Below are positions 30,643-33,677 of a stretch of 33,677 nucleotides of DNA, piece by piece. The position numbers were made by a program, and so were the translations under genes. Within the stretch, counting starts at the first letter, position 1; each line of letters opens with the position of its first letter. Under the pieces are notes generated by a model. It was not told the origin of the DNA. It worked only from the letters and a program-made list of their open reading frames with translations, and searched no databases. The stretch is taken from assembly GCA_019683855.1 (NCBI GenBank), contig JADGHP010000007.1, positions 1 through 33,677 of the forward strand, written 5' to 3'. Source of the DNA: Thermoleophilia bacterium (GTDB taxonomy: Bacteria > Actinomycetota > Thermoleophilia > Gaiellales > Gaiellaceae).

Positions 30643-31581
30643 TTGCAGCGGGTTCTCTCGACGGCGACCCTTCTGGGCCTGCTCATCGCCACGGCTGCGG
30701 CCTTCGCGATCACCGAGCGGCTGAAGCTCGTCCGCAGTCCCGTGTACGGCACCTACGTCTCGAAGTGGCTCTCGCCCGTGTGCGGCTGCGCGCGGGGCAA
30801 GGCGAAGATCAGCGTCAAGCTCCGGCACGGCGACGATGTGACCCTGACGATCCTCGACCGCCACCGCGACGTCGTGCGCACGCTCGCGGCCGGCGAGTAC
30901 GTCCCGCGCGGACGCGTCGTCTTCGTCTGGGATGGGCGCAGCGACGCCGGCGCGCGGGTCCCCGACGGCGTCTACCGGCCGCAGATCCACCTGGCGCGAC
31001 AGCATCGGACGATCCTGCTGCCGAACCGGATCGCGCTCGACACCCATCCGCCCGCGGTGCGGGAGGTGAAGCTGAGCCGGTACACGATCTCGCCCGACGG
31101 CGACAACGTGGGCGACTCGATCAAGCTCTCCTACGCTTTCGACTCGCCCGCGCACGCGGTCGTCTACCTGTACGGGAAGCGCCTGATCTACACCCGTAGC
31201 CACCAGGCGCGCGGGAGCGTGACCTGGCACGGCACGCTCGATGGCGCGGCGCTCCCGGCGGGCATGTACCTGCTCTCGGTCGGCGGCCTCGACCTCGCCG
31301 GGAACCTCACGCCCGCGTACATGCGCTGGCCCGTCTTCGTCCGCGTCCGCTACATCCGGCTCGGGCGCGAGCGGATCCGCGTCGCGCGGCCGGGCGCCCG
31401 CTTCAGCGTCCCGGTCGACACCGACGCGCCGCGGTACTGGTGGAAGCTCGGCGCGCGCCACGGCGTCTCGTCGGCGAAGACGCTCGTCCTGCGCGCGCCG
31501 CGCAAGCCCGGCCGCTACCGGCTCGTCGTCGGCGAGCGCGCCTACACCTACCGTGCGACCGTGATCGTAGGGCGCGGGTGA
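30643..31581 (+). CDS. Secreted FlgD/Ig-like repeat protein
   Basis: This 312-residue protein has an N-terminal hydrophobic signal or anchor (about 5-23, TATLLGLLIATAAAFAI). Two FlgD-like Ig modules follow: VVFVWDGRSDAGARVPDGVY (about 92-111), and ISPDGDNVGDSIKLSY with GTLDGAALPAGMYLL. A C-terminal beta-rich domain ends with YRLVVGERAYTYRAT. A CGC pair (47-49) near the N terminus is unusual. The SPDGDNVGD motif matches SPNGDGVDD in the phosphodiester glycosidase at 6025-7845, so both probably use related surface modules. TTG 30643 is taken as start because it precedes the signal segment and lies nine bases after TAAACT. It is coupled to the polymerase gene (GTGA). Function is unknown. Confidence 0.7.
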   Translation: MQRVLSTATLLGLLIATAAAFAITERLKLVRSPVYGTYVSKWLSPVCGCARGKAKISVKLRHGDDVTLTILDRHRDVVRTLAAGEYVPRGRVVFVWDGRSDAGARVPDGVYRPQIHLARQHRTILLPNRIALDTHPPAVREVKLSRYTISPDGDNVGDSIKLSYAFDSPAHAVVYLYGKRLIYTRSHQARGSVTWHGTLDGAALPAGMYLLSVGGLDLAGNLTPAYMRWPVFVRVRYIRLGRERIRVARPGARFSVPVDTDAPRYWWKLGARHGVSSAKTLVLRAPRKPGRYRLVVGERAYTYRATVIVGRG

Positions 31582-33044
31582 TCGACCTCGCCCGCATCGG
31601 CGGTCCGGTCGCCTGCCTCGGGCTCGCGGTGCTGCTCGCGGCGCGCGGGCGGCGCGACCGGCTCGCCGGGCTCGGCTTCGCCGCCGTCGGCTGCGTGCTG
31701 CTGGTCGTGGCGCTCGCGCCCGCGAGACCAGCCGAGCTGGCGGCCACGCTCGGTGGTGGGCTCGTCCTCGCTCCCGCGCTGGGAGCGCTCTTCCGGCGCG
31801 AGCCGTGGCTCGTGGCGCTCGGGACGCTCGCCGCCGTGCCCGTCCGCGTCGGCCTCCTCGGCCACCAGCTCCTCGTCCCGCTGTACGCGATCGCGCTCGG
31901 GGCCGCGGTGCAGCTCGCCCGTGAGCTCCTCGCCGGCGACGAGCGCTCCCGCGAGCTGCGTCGCGCCTCGGTGCCGCTCGCGCTCTTCGTCGGCTGGACG
32001 GGCGTCTCGCTCGCCTGGAGCGTCGACGTGCACGAGGGCGCGATCGAGGTGCTCGCCTTCTACCTCCCGTTCACGATCCTCGCCGTCGCGGTCGCGCGTC
32101 TGCCGTGGAGCGAGCTGCGGCTGCGGATCCTGTACGCGGAGCTCGTCGCGATGGCGCTCGTGTTCGCCTTTGTCGGCTTCTACCAGTACGAGACGCGCGA
32201 CATCTTCCAGAACCCGAAGGTGATCACCGCCAACGCGTACGCGGCCTTCTTCCGCGTCAACTCCGTGTTCTGGGACCCCTCCGTGTACGGGCGCTTCCTC
32301 GTCGTCGCGCTGATCCCCACGGTGGTGCTGATCGTCCGCGGCCGCTCCGCCCGCGCGGCGCTGGCCGGCGCCGCGTTCGCGCTCGTGGCGTGGCTCGGGC
32401 TCCTGATCTCGTTCTCGCAGTCGAGCTTCGCCGCGCTGCTCGTGGGCGTCATCGGGGTGGCGGCGGTCGCCTGGCGCTGGCGCGCGGTCGGCGCCGTGCT
32501 CGCCGCTGCGGCGGTGCTCGCCGGGCTTGCCGCCTCGGAGCCGCGCGTCCGGCACGCGCTCGTCCACCACACGAGCTCCGGCCTGAACAGCGCGACGAGC
32601 GGCCGGGCGAGCCTGGTGGCGAACGGGATCCGGATCGCGATCGCCCATCCGGCGGCGGGCGTGGGGGTCGGCGGCTTCAAGCACGCCTACGCCAAGCGGG
32701 TGCACCTGAAAGGCAAGGAGCCGAAGACCGCCGCCTCGCACAATACGCCCGTGACCGTGGCGGCCGAGAGCGGGGTCGTCGGGCTCGCGCTCTTCGTGTG
32801 GCTCCTGCTCGCGCTGTGTCGGGACGCCTTCCGGCGCGTCGACCGCAGCTTCGCCGGGCGGGTGTCGCTCGCGGCCGGCCTCGCGTTGGCGGCGATCTTC
32901 GTCCACTCGCTCTTCTACAACGACTTCTTCGAGGACCCGACCACCTGGGGGCTCGTCGGGCTGGTCGCGCTCGCCGTGCCGGGACGCGCGGCCGCGGAGG
33001 AGCCGCCGCCGGCCGTGGAGAAGAAGGAGCCGGTGGCGGTTTGA
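31578..33044 (+). CDS. O-antigen ligase/polymerase-like membrane protein (Wzy/WaaL family)
   Basis: This 488-residue protein has ten or more hydrophobic segments. A large central loop with VGFYQYETRDIFQ and FFRVNSVFWDPSVYGRF precedes the Wzy_C-type signature GRASLVANGIRIAIAHP with AGVGVGGFKHAY. SHNTPVTVAAESGVVGL follows, as in ligases and polymerases that join lipid-linked glycans. The C terminus is a Pro/Glu/Lys-rich tail. The GTG start at 31578 overlaps the previous stop. It probably polymerises or ligates the glycan built by the window's sugar genes, though the family alone does not show which. Confidence 0.85.
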   Translation: MIDLARIGGPVACLGLAVLLAARGRRDRLAGLGFAAVGCVLLVVALAPARPAELAATLGGGLVLAPALGALFRREPWLVALGTLAAVPVRVGLLGHQLLVPLYAIALGAAVQLARELLAGDERSRELRRASVPLALFVGWTGVSLAWSVDVHEGAIEVLAFYLPFTILAVAVARLPWSELRLRILYAELVAMALVFAFVGFYQYETRDIFQNPKVITANAYAAFFRVNSVFWDPSVYGRFLVVALIPTVVLIVRGRSARAALAGAAFALVAWLGLLISFSQSSFAALLVGVIGVAAVAWRWRAVGAVLAAAAVLAGLAASEPRVRHALVHHTSSGLNSATSGRASLVANGIRIAIAHPAAGVGVGGFKHAYAKRVHLKGKEPKTAASHNTPVTVAAESGVVGLALFVWLLLALCRDAFRRVDRSFAGRVSLAAGLALAAIFVHSLFYNDFFEDPTTWGLVGLVALAVPGRAAAEEPPPAVEKKEPVAV

Positions 33045-33676
33045 TCGAGCTGTGGCGAAAGGCGCTCGTCCTGGCGCCGCACACCGACGACGGCGAGTTC
33101 GGGTGCGGCGGCACGATGGCCCGCCTCGTGGAGGCGGGCTGCGAGGTGCGCTACGTCGCGTTCTCGATCGCGACGCGCTCGCTGCCGCCGGGCTTCCCGC
33201 CGGACACGCTCGCCCGCGAGGTGCGCGAGGCGACCGCGGAGCTCGGCATCCCCGCCGAGTCGTTGACGGTGCACGACTTCGACGTGCGCACCTTTCCCGA
33301 GCGGCGGCAGGACATCCTCGAGCTGCTCGTCGCGCTGTGGGAGGAGTGGCGGCCGGAGGTCGTCTTCCAGCCCAGCCTGCACGACGTCCACCAGGATCAC
33401 CGCACGATCGCCGAGGAGGGCCTGCGCGCGTTCAAGCGCACGACGATCCTCGGCTACGAGATCCCCTGGAACAACTTCGACTTCTCGTACCAGTGGTACG
33501 TCGCGCTCGAGCGGCGCCACGTCGAGCGCAAGGTCGCCGCGCTCGAGCGGTACGCCTCCCAGCAACATCGCCGCTACGCGAACGCCGAGTACGTCCGCAA
33601 CCTCGCGCGGACGCACGGCATCAACGTGAACCGCGAGTACGCCGAGGTGTTCCAGGTGTACCGCGTGGTCGCGTAG
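33041..33676 (+). CDS. PIG-L/LmbE family deacetylase
   Basis: This 211-residue Zn-dependent deacetylase has APHTDDGEFGCGG near the N terminus (H14, D16 and D17, the HxDD metal and base motif) and the second metal motif HDVHQDHRTIAE. Family members deacetylate N-acetyl sugars such as GlcNAc on lipid or small-molecule carriers. The TTG start at 33041 overlaps the polymerase stop (TTGA), matching the coupling pattern of the window; no ATG or GTG lies before the motif. Its place after the Wzy-like gene suggests action on the same glycan. The gene ends two bases before the window edge. Confidence 0.88.
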   Translation: MIELWRKALVLAPHTDDGEFGCGGTMARLVEAGCEVRYVAFSIATRSLPPGFPPDTLAREVREATAELGIPAESLTVHDFDVRTFPERRQDILELLVALWEEWRPEVVFQPSLHDVHQDHRTIAEEGLRAFKRTTILGYEIPWNNFDFSYQWYVALERRHVERKVAALERYASQQHRRYANAEYVRNLARTHGINVNREYAEVFQVYRVVA

Positions 33677-33677
33677 C

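Noticed and set aside
1-33677. CRISPR arrays, tRNA/rRNA genes, insertion sequences or phage genes
   Set aside because: I saw no spaced direct repeats, no tRNA-like cloverleaf in the short spacers, no transposase or integrase motifs and no flanking inverted repeats with target duplications. The only repeat cluster (12846-12910) lacks CRISPR spacing.

Overview
The window is GC-rich, gene-dense bacterial DNA with strong G/C preference at third codon positions. GTG starts are frequent, TTG starts occur, and at least sixteen neighbouring genes overlap by the four bases ATGA, GTGA or TTGA. A futalosine-type menaquinone pathway, an actinobacterial style of sulfate assimilation and the base composition fit a deep-branching actinomycete of the Thermoleophilia (Gaiellales/Solirubrobacterales) type. 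That placement is inference, because no rRNA or marker gene is present. I found 34 protein genes, no tRNA or rRNA gene, no CRISPR array and no insertion sequence.

Layout. (1) 1-4539, plus strand: menaquinone genes, namely a C-methyltransferase cut by the window edge, a polyprenyl diphosphate synthase, and mqnE, mqnA and mqnC. (2) 4541-8535: a secreted sulfatase (minus), a secreted phosphodiester glycosidase with a FlgD/Ig-like tail (plus) and a DedA membrane protein. (3) 8513-15578: surface glycan genes. A DegT aminotransferase and a membrane NDP-sugar 4,6-dehydratase are on plus; a DUF354 protein, an AsnB-like amidotransferase and a PglC-like initiating sugar transferase are on minus. (4) 15645-17500: a LysR regulator coupled to a maleylacetate-reductase-like dehydrogenase. 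(5) 17507-22648, minus: a compact seven-gene operon with all the parts of a streptolysin-S-like thiazole/oxazole-modified peptide (TOMM) cluster. Its genes are a 44-residue Cys-rich precursor, an RRE/E1-like partner, a YcaO cyclodehydratase ending in PxPxP, a SagB-type dehydrogenase, a CPBP protease and an ABC-2 exporter pair. (6) 22829-30612, plus: an unusual operon joining a short fumarate-reductase-like flavoprotein, a two-subunit class I fumarase-type hydro-lyase and a ComA-type phosphosulfolactate synthase to cysH, cysC, cysD, cysN and a TauE/SafE permease. (7) 30643-33676, plus: an Ig-like secreted protein, a Wzy/WaaL-like membrane protein and a PIG-L/LmbE deacetylase, again glycan-related.

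The two systems most worth following are the TOMM operon and the divergent sulfur operon. The TOMM promoter carries a perfect inverted repeat in the spacer between its -35 and -10 elements. The sulfur operon makes sulfite and contains ComA but no sulfite reductase, which suggests sulfonate production rather than, or beside, cysteine synthesis. Because sulfolactate and sulfoacrylate are the sulfonate analogues of malate and fumarate, the co-transcribed hydro-lyase and flavoprotein may act on sulfonates. A third pattern is that seven genes start 6 to 10 bases after a TANNNT box, as expected for leaderless transcripts.
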